The notes under the pieces are model-generated. The model was not told where the DNA came from, did no database searches, and saw nothing but the letters and a program-made list of their open reading frames with translations. Shown in pieces: positions 33,628 through 44,918 of a stretch of 64,000 nt of DNA (position 1 is its first letter; every line of letters begins with the position of its first letter). The position numbers and the translations under genes are program-made. This DNA is from Scilla litardierei (Eukaryota; Streptophyta; Magnoliopsida; Asparagales; Asparagaceae), in assembly GCA_030789695.1 (NCBI GenBank), contig CM061139.1, positions 104,692,837-104,756,836 on the forward strand, in the 5' to 3' direction.

Positions 33628-36600
33628 ATGGGGGATGCAATTCCCATGACTGAGTCTGGCCAGGGAGATGATGAATCTTTTGCGGAGCTCCTCAAGGAAC
33701 TTATTGATGAGGTCTACACTACCGGAGCTTTTGCTATTAGTATCGAGGACCCCATCGAACAACTGTTTGCTAGCTTCATGATGGATCAAATCTCCCCGGA
33801 TGGGACTATTGGGGGCGATATCAGAGTTGATGTGAGGGATGACAAGCTATATTTTGAAGGCGATAGAACGTGTTTCGAAGAGTACTACACTCCAGAGGAA
33901 CACTTCGAACAAACCGATATTCAGGGAGATACACTCTATGACCCGCACTCTTGCATTTATGAATCTGCTGACGTATTTCTTGATCTCAGGAATGAACCGG
34001 AGCAAGGTGGTGGTCCTATCGATGCAAGCGCGGAATCGGAGAGCGTCTATTCCGATGCACCGTCCTCACTAGGAAGCGAGTCTGAGCCTCCACTCGAGAG
34101 TGAGCTAAATTCAGATGTCGAAGGAGAAGCCAAATTCACACAAGACGACGAAGCAAAGGGTACGGCAACCTTTGAGGTAGAGCTTAAAAAATTACCGCCG
34201 AATCTAAGGTATGCTTTCTTGGGTAGTAAATTGACCTTCCCGGTGATTGTAAATGCTCACCTAGGCCAAGACCAACTTGAAAAATTATTAGAAGTCCTTA
34301 GGGATCACAAGGATGTCCTTGGTTACACAATCTCTGATCTTAAGGGAATAAACCCTAGGCTATGCACGCATAGGACCCACTTGGAAAACAATGAAGCCTC
34401 TTCTATTGAGCCTCAAAGGCGGTTGAACCCGAATATGAAAGAGGTAGTGAAAAAGGAAATCCTAAAATTGCTTGATGCTGGAATTATCTATCCGATCTCT
34501 GATAGTAGATGGGTTAGCCCCGTTCACGTCGTCCCTAAGAAAGGGGGGATGACCGTTATAAAAAAATGATAAAGGAGAACCCATTTCTACTCGCACTGTC
34601 ACGGGATGGCGAATGTGCATAGATTATAGGAAACTAAATAAAGCGACCCGAAAAGACCATTACCCATTGCCCTTCATTGATCAAATGCTCGAACGCCTAG
34701 CTAAACATAAATACTTTTGTTATTTGGATGGGTATTCGGGATTTTTCCAAATCCCTTTGCACGAAGATGACCAGGAAAAAACCACTTTCACCTGCCCCTA
34801 TGGTACCTATGCCTACCGTAGGATGCCCTTCGGTCTTTGTAATGCTCCCGCAACCTTTCAGAGATGTATGACATCCATTTTTCTGATTACATTGAAAATA
34901 TAATGGAAGTCTTTATGGATGTTTTCTCGGTTTATGGGAGCGAGTTTGATTCTTGTTTGGCTAATCTCACTAAAGTTCTTAAAAGGTGCCAACAAAATAA
35001 TCTAACTCTGAACTGGGAGAAATGCCACTTCATGGTCACGGAAGGTATAGTTCTTGGGCACCTTGTATCCTCAAGAGGGATTGAGGTAGATAAGGCAAAG
35101 ATTGAGGTAATCGAGAAACTCCCACCTCTTATTAATGTTAAGGGCATTAGAGGCTTTCTTGGTCATGCGGGGTTTTACCGCCGCTTTATCAGGGATTTTG
35201 CCTTGATTGCCCGACCTCTTACGTCCTTGCTTGCTAAAGATACTCCTTTTATTTTTTCAGGCGAATGCTTGCAAGCCTTCAATACCTTGAAGGAAGCACT
35301 AGTTTCCGAACCCATCATACAACCACCGGATTGGTGCCTTCCCTTTGAGCTAATGTGTGATGCTAGCGACCAAGCCATTGGAGCAGTATTAGGACAAAGG
35401 AAAGATAAGAAGCTTCATGCAATATTCTATGTGAGCAAGACATTGGATGACGCGCAGAAAAACTATACAACTACCGAAAAAGAGCTTCTAGCGGTCGTCT
35501 ATTCCATCGAGAAGTTTCTCTCCTACCTCCTTGGTTCCAAGGTGATTGTCCACACCGACCATGTGGCATTGAAATATCTTCTAAACAAGAAGGAGGCCAA
35601 ACCCCGGTTAATTAGGTGGATACTCTTGTTGCAAGAATTCGATTTGGAGATCAGAGACAAGAAAGGTACAGACAATGTTGTGGCAGATCATTTGTCTCGG
35701 CTTATTCGTGACAAGGAGGATGAGAGTTTACCTATCGACGACATGTTCGTGGATGAGAGGCTATACGCCATAAGGCCCGGGGAAGTGCCTTGGTACGCGG
35801 ACTTCGTCAATTACTTGGCTTGTGGAATTAAACCGCATGGGATGCCCACGCAACAAAAGAGGAGATTTTTGCATGAGGTCCGTAGCTATTTTTGGGAAGA
35901 TCCACACCTCTTCAAGATATGCAAAGATAGTGTTATTCGGAGGTGTGTTTCTAAGGAGGAGGCAACATCTATCATCTTGCATTGCCACGGTATGCCATGC
36001 GGGGGACATCATGCCGCCTCTAAGACAACCGCTAAGATTTTGCAGAGCGGATTTTTCTGGCCAACAATGTTCAGAGACACCCACGACTTTGTGAAGGGGT
36101 GTGATAGATGCCAACGGACCGGGAATATTTCTAGACGTAATGAGATGCCAATGAGGCCTATCCAAGAAATTGAGCTTTTTGATTGTTGGGGAGTGGACTT
36201 CATGGGACCATTTCCGTCAAGCAACGGTAACAAGTATATCCTATTGGCCGTTGAATACGTTTCCAAATGGGTGGAAGCAATCGCTACCCCTACCAATGAT
36301 GCAAGGGTTGTTTCTAAATTTTTCAGGCAGAATATCTTCCCACGCTTCGGGGTGCCTCGTACCTTGATAAGCGACGGGGGGAGCCATTTCATAGAAAACA
36401 AGTTCAAAGCCATGCTGAAGAAGTACGGGGTAAACCATAGAGTTGGCATGGCATATCACCCCCAGACGAGCGGCCAAGTGGAGGTCTCGAATAGAGAGAT
36501 AAAACAAATTCTTGAGAAGACCGTTGATCGATTTAGAAAGGATTGGTCAATGAAGCTAAACGATGCTCTATGGGCATATCGCACAGCCTTTCGCACTCCC

Positions 36601-37038
36601 ATCGGCACCACACAGTTCCGACTTGTTTATGGGAAAGCTTGTCACTTGCCGGTAGAGCTGGAACACCGCGCGTATTGGGCCATCAAGACCCTCAATTAAG
36701 ATTATAAGAGTGCGGCGGTGAGGCGACTCTTGGACATCAACGAGCTTGATGAGATTAGGAGAGACGCCTACGAGAGCTCGAGAATTTACAAAGAAAGGAC
36801 CAAGATTCTCCACGATGCACGCATAACTGTTACGGACTTCAAGGTCGGAGATAAAGTCCTCCTATTCAATTCCCGGCTCCGACTCTTTCCCGGAAAATTG
36901 AGGTCACGGTGGTCCGGACCTTTCACAATCAAGCATATACAACCGAGAGGAGCTTTTGAGTTAGAAAGCAAGGACAGAGCCACATTTAAAGTAAATGGAC
37001 AAAGGCTCAAGCATTATTCCGAGGGAGTCCCTATGTGA
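33628..37038 (+). pseudogene. Athila ORF1 fused to reverse transcriptase-RNase H-integrase, broken
   Basis: Residues 1-183 form an acidic region of unknown family (TGAFAISIEDPIEQLFASFM, YTPEEHFEQT, many Asp/Glu/Ser). Reverse transcriptase follows at once, from VELKKLPPNLRYAFLG to KKGG, MCIDYRKLNKAT and HKYFCYLDGYSGFFQIPLHE, then RNase H ([30 protein letters not shown]), the integrase zinc region ([19 protein letters not shown]), the catalytic core ([29 protein letters not shown]) and a C-terminal RWSGPFTIKHI region. Breaks: one extra A in the A-run at 34561, one T missing near 34878, stop TAA at 36697. The catalytic FMDD reads FMDV (34914-34925), so reverse transcriptase is dead. No gag zinc knuckle or aspartic protease was seen. 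Confidence 0.88.
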
Positions 37039-37822
37039 GAAATAAGTAGAATATATCTGCTTAAGGGACGATCGGACGATCTTTCATACCTCCTTGACGA
37101 GGTCATTGAGGAGGCGATCCCCCATTCCATTGGCGCAATATTCGAGGAAGACTTTGAGGAAGGGCCGGACTTGGGCCAAGAAGAAAAGATGAATGTCTCC
37201 CCCGATCTCTCCATGGAAATTGATGAAGGCGACGCTGATGTCGCAAGAATATGAGAGCTCTGCAAGCTCTCAAAGATGAAGTCTCCGAAGAAAGCTCCGT
37301 CGATACGGAAATCGGTGTCACCGGTGAAGCCGAGGACCGGAGCAAGTACTAGCTTGGGGGAGCCACCCCCCAACACTACCCGAGACGAAAGATCACCGAG
37401 GAAGAACACACCGCCACAACATCCGAATCCGAGCGTTCTTCCCGATAAATTCGACGGGTGCATCTCATATGCACCCAATATCCCGCATTAAATTGAATAT
37501 CCAAGGGGGTCGAGCTCAAGACCTTAAACGAGCGCTTGTCGGGAGGCAACCCGACGGTTATCGCTTTATTTTTACTTTGTTCTTTATTTTTGTTTTAGAA
37601 CTTATTAAGTGTTTTGGGTCGTTTGAATTAAAAATTCGTGATAACGGGTCCTATTTTTCCTTGACATGAGAGGAGAAAGGGATATCTCTCATTAGGAGGA
37701 TGAACAAGGTGACATAGAGCGCTCCAGGAATGCGCTCGACGCTTAGGATGAGGATGAAATCAACTGGAGGAAGAAAAACAGAGATTAGAGCCCAAACGGA
37801 GCCAAACAACAGAAAACATGGT
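37039..37822 (+). other. Athila spacer after pol
   Basis: No long ORF. Contains a polypurine-like TAGCTTGGGGGAG at about 37350 and the block CTTGTCGGGAGGCAACCCGA (37535-37554), an inverted repeat (GTCGGG..CCCGAC) that I recall as common in this lineage just after pol. Confidence 0.6.
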
Positions 37823-38181
37823 TCACTCGGCCGAGTACACTAGCCACTCGGCCGAGCACATAAGTTCGTCCGCCTGAGCGGTGCACCAACGAGGGAAGTC
37901 TGCTGTACCCAACTCTCTGTTTCTTTTCTTGATTTCAGTATATTTGCCACACGGCCGAGTATATATCTTCACTCGGCCGAGTGAAACTGATACGCTCCTA
38001 GGGCGAGAACTGCCGAGTAGCTTGTGCCACTCGGCCGAATGGACTTTTTCCACTCGGCCGATGGTGGCAAAGCCACTCGGCCGAGTCGTAAGCGGGGAGG
38101 AATTTTCAAAAATATTTCCGTTACGATCACTCGGCCGAGTGACACTTGCACTCGGCCGAGTCGTAATTTTTCCCATATAAA
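37823..38181 (+). promoter_or_regulatory. Putative internal promoter: CACTCGGCCGAGTG cluster plus TATA box
   Basis: Nine copies or close variants of the palindrome that fills the LTR U3 lie at about 37823, 37845, 37950, 37968, 38026, 38050, 38073, 38128 and 38150, ending 10-15 bp before TATAAA (38176-38181, context CCCATATAAAGGGCAG). The additional ORF starts 630 bp downstream. The shared motif plus a TATA box suggest a second promoter for that ORF; no transcript evidence is available here. Confidence 0.6.
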
Positions 38182-38811
38182 GGGCAGCGGGTCGGCGCGG
38201 AATTCGAAGCATCACTTTTTCGTTTTCACGCCCGAGCCCGCGCCCGATCAGCCCCCTACGCCTGTTGCGACTCGCTGCCACTCGCCCGACCGCACTAGCC
38301 GCCGCCGTGCTCGGCCGACCACCGCCGGCCGACGCCATCGCCCCTCCGCCCGAGTTGTCGCCGTCGATCTCACCGCCGGCCGAGCTCCGGTAGCCCCTTT
38401 TCGCCCTATTTTCTCCTTTTTCTTGTATTTTTCGACGATCCATGTGCAAATCGAACCCCTACACCAAATTAACTTCAAAATCTATCTATTAACCCCTAAC
38501 CCCCCCAAACATTTTGAATATTACTCGCTGATATCTTCGTTTGATGTGCAGGCTATATTGGGGAGCTTAGGGGAGCCTAGGGGAGCTTCCAGGGAGCGTT
38601 TTTGGCTTTGTGGAGGCGGCGTCTTCGCACGCATCCACTATTTTGATCTCGCGGTGTGTTACGGTATAATCGTTCCACTTACTTTCGCACGCCGCGTTTT
38701 TCCTATTTTTGGTGAGCACCCGGGGCCCACATGCCGCCCCGGACATGACCACGCACCAGGAGAGCTTCCGCCAAGCAGAAGCGGCCGGATGAGGCCGGTC
38801 CCTCCCACGAG
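38182..38811 (+). other. Presumed leader of the additional ORF, with a possible intron
   Basis: Starts with GC-rich sequence containing half sites of the palindrome, then turns AT- and T-rich. CTCCGGTAGCC (about 38389) could be a donor and TTTGATGTGCAG (ending about 38551) an acceptor, giving an intron of roughly 160 bp. This is a reading of motifs only. Confidence 0.4.
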
Positions 38812-40896
38812 ATGGAGGACTCTCCTCCGCCTACACCACCTCACCCCGCACACCCACAACATGCAGACCATGTTCACCGCACACAGCCACAGCCTGCAGT
38901 CCCCGTTCACCCCGCACAACCACTCCCTGCCGATCCACTGCCACCACCGGCTCCACTTGTCGGGCCGCTGGGGATTACGTTCCGAGACAACACACACCGC
39001 GTCGTCTTCGAGTGCATTACCCAACGCTCGATTGTACCCTCCAGGTTCGCACACCTTGCAGACCTAGGACGCCTCGGGGTACTTGAGGGGATGCTCACGT
39101 TGTATGACAACGTGGGCTGGCGAGATTTTTTCCAAGTGTCGGCGGACATCTTCGTCCGTCCGATACTTGAGGTGCTTAGTTCTATTGCCCGGACTGACAA
39201 GGGATGCTCGTTCAGGTTTATGGACCGGGAGTGCCAGGTCACTCTCGGTATGATGAGAGCATTCTTTTCGTGGCCCGATATCCCCGGGGCCGACCGTGGT
39301 TACGCACCCACTCACATTCTCCCACCTTCCTTCGATTCCCACGCTTTCTGGGCCCGGATCACGGGTTTACCAGCTGCCTTTGACCCTAGTAGGGCCAAGG
39401 CCTCAGCCATCGTCCACCCCTGCCTCCGCATAGCTCAGCGCCTTATGGCGACTACCTTTTTGGCGAGGTATGAGCCTGGGACGATGTCCACGCCAGAGCT
39501 TTATATGCTCTATGCGATGACGCGTCCCAGAGTTTTAGCTAGGGAGAGTGACGAGTTGGTCCCCGCCGTCGTGATTGATATCACGAGATGGTTTTTGGAC
39601 CGCATCATCGTATCGGTGGGCGCTCGCTCACCGATATGTTGCGGCGGTCTGATCACCCTGCTCACCCTGATGACCGGCGAGGACCTACCGGCCGATTTGC
39701 GTCGTTCTCCGGGCCCCACTTCTCTGTCTATAGACGTCATGGCCCGGATGAAGATGCTTCGTCCGCACGGCCAGTGACACTGGGTTTGGTTGCACGGTCC
39801 CTACGGTGCTGACTACATGATCCTTCCCAGCCCAGCTCGGACACAGATATCACCAGCACAGGTGGACTGGCTTCCAGCGATGGATCTCCTGATCCCCGCC
39901 GCCTACGTGCTTGAGGCCGAGGAGGCTAAGCAGGCTTAGCAGGCCCACGCTGCACACGCTGCACCCGTTGACCCCGTGGCCCCTCAGCAACCTGATATTT
40001 CTGCTGCTCCCGACACCCCTGTCCACACTTTTGCCGGTGTCGGGAGTACACTCGCTGAGACCACCACCACTACCTCCACGCCCACCACCACTCCCACCAC
40101 AGCTGGCCCTCTGTCCGTTGCGCCCCTTTGCTCCGCACTACCCGAGCGCCCACCTACTTTTGTTGAGAGCGGAGAGCCTTCTTTCGCTGCCGTCATGGAG
40201 ACCATGGTCTGTATGATCTCCGCTGGGATTTCGCCTTTTGGACCCCACACTGCCTCCCCAGCGGTTGTCACTTCTGTCTCCATCGCAGCCGTACTTTCTG
40301 AGAGTGTCGTGACGTATGTTCCCACGTCTGTGTCACTGACCTCTTTTTCCGCCTCGTCGCCACTTTTATATTCCACTTCCGCTGCTGCTGCTTCCACCTC
40401 ACACCAGCCTGCGCCCCAGCCTCGCCCTGAGGCTAGGCCCCCACTTGTGAGCACAGCACCCTTCCTCCACATGCCTGCTGAGCCCATCCACTACACCACC
40501 CGAGTCCGCCAGCCCCGTCATGCACAGCACAGACACGTGCGTCCCTCTGCACCACCTCCCCCCGACACTGTACTTCAGAGCATTCGTGCTCTCGAGGGGG
40601 CGGTGAGTGGCCTCAGAGGTGACCTCAGGACCATGTCTGCCACCGTCACCGCTATGGCCATCCGCTTCGACCTACTTCCGGGCATTAACTATTGCCTCAC
40701 TCAGATTCTCGATCGGCTTCCTCGCTTACCGACCCTACCCACACCCACCCAGCAGGTACCCACCCCCACTCCTGCACCCACCCAGCCTGCTTCTACACCC
40801 ATACCCACACCCACCCAGCAGACTGTTCCCCAGCACCCACCACCACCACCACCACCTCCGCCTCAGGACGGAGACGGCGCAGCACCACCCTCTTAG
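38812..40896 (+). pseudogene. Athila additional ORF (ATHILA ORF-1-like), E3 copy, two stops
   Basis: Full-length homologue of the ORF at the window start and complete at its N-terminus: MEDSPPPTPPHPAHPQHADH.. leads to RSIVPSRFAHLADLGRLGVL and the conserved domain. Stops: TGA at 39775 where E1 has CGA (after KMLRPHG), and TAG at about 39936 where a CAG would keep the frame; both are C-to-T changes. The frame then stays open through the Pro/Thr-rich linker, the helix IRALEGAVSGLRGDLRTM and a Pro-rich tail ending at 40896. E3 is shorter than E1 in some linker segments and longer in others, so the linker evolves by repeat change. Function unknown; 'envelope-like' is sometimes used, but I see no clear signal peptide or membrane anchor. 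Confidence 0.8.
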
Positions 40897-43800
40897 GCAC
40901 CCTTGATGCCATTGATCTTTTTTGCCGTCATGCTGCCCGTCTCTGCTCGGTCCTGATGATTTTTGCCCACCCCCCTCCCCTCACTGTTTTGGGTCCACAT
41001 TTTGATCATATCTTTCTATATCATTTTTGGGAGAGAGGGAGAGACTTTTTGGTGTGACACTCTTATATCTGATTCACTCTTATATCTGCATGCCTCATGT
41101 CCGCATCATATTTTCATTTTGTTATTTTTATTTCTTTTTCATCATGCATGCATCCTCACCTGCCCCACACATTACACGTCTCTCGGTGTGCCACACTTCG
41201 CACATTGAGGATACTGTGCACTTTAGCTTGGGGGAGTGAGTTCTCACGTTATTTTCGATTTACCACCTTTATTTTTAGTTTTTTTTCACGCCATTTTCCG
41301 CATTTGCACTCATTTTCATCACCTTTTGTTTTTTTACCATGCATCACGTTTTTCTTATTTTCTTTGTGTGCTGCATTGTAATTAGTTTTATTTTCCCTTT
41401 TTATCTTTACTTCTTTCATCTCATGCTAGAGATGATTTTTCTGTGATGATGATGACGTGGAGTTAGCTTTCTCTATATGCATGCTATATTTGTCATGTCT
41501 TAGCTTTTATTTCTGATATCATATGCTGTGATTTGCATTGCATTTAGAGATAGTAACCCACACTTTTTCCGTGTGAAAATGGATGAAATTCTATTATTAG
41601 CTGAGTCTGAATATTCATATGTATGCTATCGTAGAAAACACACCAAGATTCACGCATTGGATGCTTATATCTGGAGTACCGTTTTCTTTTCCTATATCAC
41701 TTCTATTTGCATGATTTGTACACTTCACTTCAGGATGATTGAATGATGTTAGCTATGATAAATCTGGATTAGTTTTGCTTTTTTGTGATCGAAACTGAGT
41801 AGATTAGATTACCCTGCTGAAGTTGTCATGCACGTCTTATAGAGTGAACTGAGAGACATATTTATTTCTTTCTCCACATATCTTGAACATTAATTCTCTA
41901 TTTTAAAATCATTGGTGAATCTCCCCTTAGCGATTCTAATATTTGGCATTTCCCCCGTTATTAAATTCCTAGCTCCAAATTTCCCAAAACCAAAAAGAAA
42001 AAGAAAAATTCTTGTATATCCTTTTCTCTCTTTTGATTTGGGATCATTTGTGTATAAATGCTATTATAAAAAAAGAAAAGAAAAGAAAAAGATTTGAGAG
42101 AAAGAAAAGAAAAGAGATAAGAATCTCAATAAACGATCCCATCTCATATACCCTCTCTTTCTTCCCTCTTTTTGTTTTTATTTTTATTTTCTTTTGCATT
42201 TGGAGCTTTAGAAGAAATGGGGAATGTAAGTATATTTTTGTATTTGCCACCACGCTTATAGATAAGCTTGGGGGAGAGAATCCAATGATGTGTGAGAGAG
42301 TGACTACTTGACGGTGCATGACAACCTAGGCTAAGTAATATTCTATACTCGGTGAGATTGTTTTAGCTTCACGAAATCCAGAAATCTATGCCTAGCACTC
42401 ATTTCATGAAATCCACGCTTTTCTATTCTTTCTATTCTATTGCATGATATTCTTATACTCCTCATAGAAAGCATTCAATTGAAAAGTGTGTGATTTGCGA
42501 TATTGTATACCTCTTTAAATGATTCAGACGATGTTAATCTTAGAATTATTCCATTTTTCATGCTATATCAATATTCTTGGGTTTTCTATCTCTATTTGCA
42601 CCATTATACTATGATATCGAAATAAAAGTCTTTGACATGTGTTGCACATTCGGTGCATGCTATGTGAGTGGCCTCAGAGGTGACCTCAGGACCCTGTCTG
42701 CCACCGTCACCGCTATGGCCAGCCGCTTCGACCTACTTCCGGGCATTCACTATTGCCTCACTCAGATTCTAGAGCGGCTTCCTCACGTACCGACCCTACC
42801 CACACCCACCCAGCAGGTACCCACCCCCACTCCTACACACACCCAGCCTGCTTCCACACCCGTACCCACACCCAGCCAGCAGACTGTTCCCCAGCCACCA
42901 CCTCCACCACCTCCGCCTCAGGACGGAGACGGCGCAGCACCACCCTCTTAGGCACCCTTGATGCCATTGATCTTTTTTGCCGTCATGTTGCCCGTCTCTG
43001 CTTGGTCCTGATGATTTTTGCCCACCTCACCATCCCCTCACTGTTTTTGGGTCCACATTTTGATCATATCTATCTTTATCGTTTTTGGGAGAGAGGGAGA
43101 GACTTTTTGGTGTGACACTCTTATATCTGATTCACTCCTATATCTGCATGCATCATGTCCGCATCATATTTTCATTTTGTTATTTTTATTTCTTTTTCAT
43201 CATGCATGCATCTCACCTACCCCTCACATTACACGTCTCTCGGTGTGCCACACTTCGCACATTGCGGACAATGTGCACTTTAGCTTGGGGGAGTGAGTTC
43301 TCACGCTTTTTGATTTACCACCTTTGTTTTTTAGTTTTTTTCTTTTTTCCACGCCATTTTCGCATTTGCACTCATTTTCATCACTTTTTCTTTTTTTATA
43401 CCATGCATCACGTTTTTCTCATTTTCTTCGTGTGCCGCATTGTAAATAGTTTTATTTTCCCTTTTTATCTTTATTTCTTTCATCTCATGCTAGAGATGAC
43501 TTTTCTGTGATGATGATGACGTGGAGTCAGCTTTCTCTATATGCATGCTATATTTGTCATGTCTTAGCTTTTATTTCTGATATCATATACTATTATCTGC
43601 CTTGCATTTAGAGATAGTAACCCACACTTTTTCCGTATGAAAATGGATGAAATTCTATTATTAGCTGAGTCTGAATATTCATATGTATGCTATCGTAGAA
43701 AACACACCAAGATTCACGCATTGAATGCTTATATCTGGAGTACCGTTTTCTTTTCCTATATCACTTCTATTTGCATGACTTGTACACTTCACTTCAGGAT

Positions 43801-44740
43801 GATTGAATGATGTTAGCTATGATAAATCTGGATTAGTTTGCTTTTTTAAGATCGAAACCAAGTAGATTAGATTACCCTGCTGAAGTTATCATGCACGTCT
43901 TATAGAGTGAACTGAGAGACATATTTATTTCTTTCTCCACATATCTTGAACATTAATTCTCTATTTTAAAATCATTGGTGAATCTCCCCTTAGCGATTCT
44001 AGTATTTGGCATTTCCCCAGTTACTAACTTCCTAGCTCCAAATTTCCCAAAACCAAAAAGAAAAAGAAAAAATTCTTGTATATCCTTCTCTCTCTTTTGA
44101 TTTGGGATCATTGAGTATATATGCTATTGAAAAAAAAGAGAAAAAGAGAAAAAGAAAAAAGAAAAAGATTTGAGAATAAGAAAAGAAAAGAGATAGGAAG
44201 CTCAAAACGATCCCATCTCATACCCCTTCTCTCTTTCTTCCCTCTTATTGTTTTTATTTTTATTTTATTTTACTTTTGGAGCATCAATAGAGATGGGGAA
44301 TGTAAGTATAGTTTTGTATATGCCACCACGCTTATAGATAAGCTTGGGGGAGAGAATCCAATGGTGTGTGAGAGAGTGACTACCTGACAGTGCATGACAA
44401 CCTAGGCTAAGTAATATTCTATACTCGGTGAGATTGTTTTAGCTTCACGAAATCCAGAAATCTACGCCTAGCACTCATTTCATGAAATCCACGCTTTTCT
44501 ATTCTTTCTATTCTATTGCGTGATATTCTTATACTCCTCATAGAAAGCATTCAATTGAAAAGTGTGTGATCTGCGATATTGTATACTGCTTTAGATGATT
44601 CAGACAATGTTAATCTTAGAATTATTCCATTTTTCATGCTATATCAATATTCTTGGGTTTTCTATCTCTATTTGCATTATTATACTATGATATCGAAATA
44701 AAAATCTTTGACATGTGTTTTACATTCGATGCATGCTATA
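40604..44740 (+). repeat. 2.06 kb tandem duplication inside E3
   Basis: Bases 40604-42663 and 42664-44740 are diverged direct copies, each running from the ORF C-terminus (TGAGTGGCCTCAGAGGTGAC) through most of the 3' non-coding region. Both ends lie at TGAGT: the outgoing end matches TATGAGTAAG (kept at 44738) and the incoming end GTGAGTGGCC. The second copy repeats the ORF tail (to the stop at 42951) without its start. E1 and E2 have a single copy. Confidence 0.9.
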
Positions 44741-44903
44741 TGAGTAAGAAAAACCCACGTCCTGAGAAAAATGATCTAGCAGCTTCCCTCTTCGCTTTCT
44801 TCTTTCTTCTTCGTTTTTCATTTTCCGTTTTTTCCATCGTTTTCATTTTCTGAATCCACCGGGTTTGCCTTTTACTTATCTTCCTCGAGGACGAGTAAGA
44901 GGT
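40897..44903 (+). other. Athila 3' non-coding region of E3, duplicated
   Basis: AT-rich, with polypurine-like tracts (AGCTTGGGGGAG) at about 41225, 42265, 43282 and 44341 in addition to the true tract. The only coding remnant is the duplicated ORF tail at 42664-42951. Long A/G-rich runs lie at 42066-42125 and 44128-44195. Confidence 0.82.
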
Positions 44904-44918
44904 AAGCTTGGGGGATTT
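44904..44918 (+). other. Polypurine tract of E3
   Basis: AAGCTTGGGGGATTTT directly before LTR start TGATCACTCC. Confidence 0.85.
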
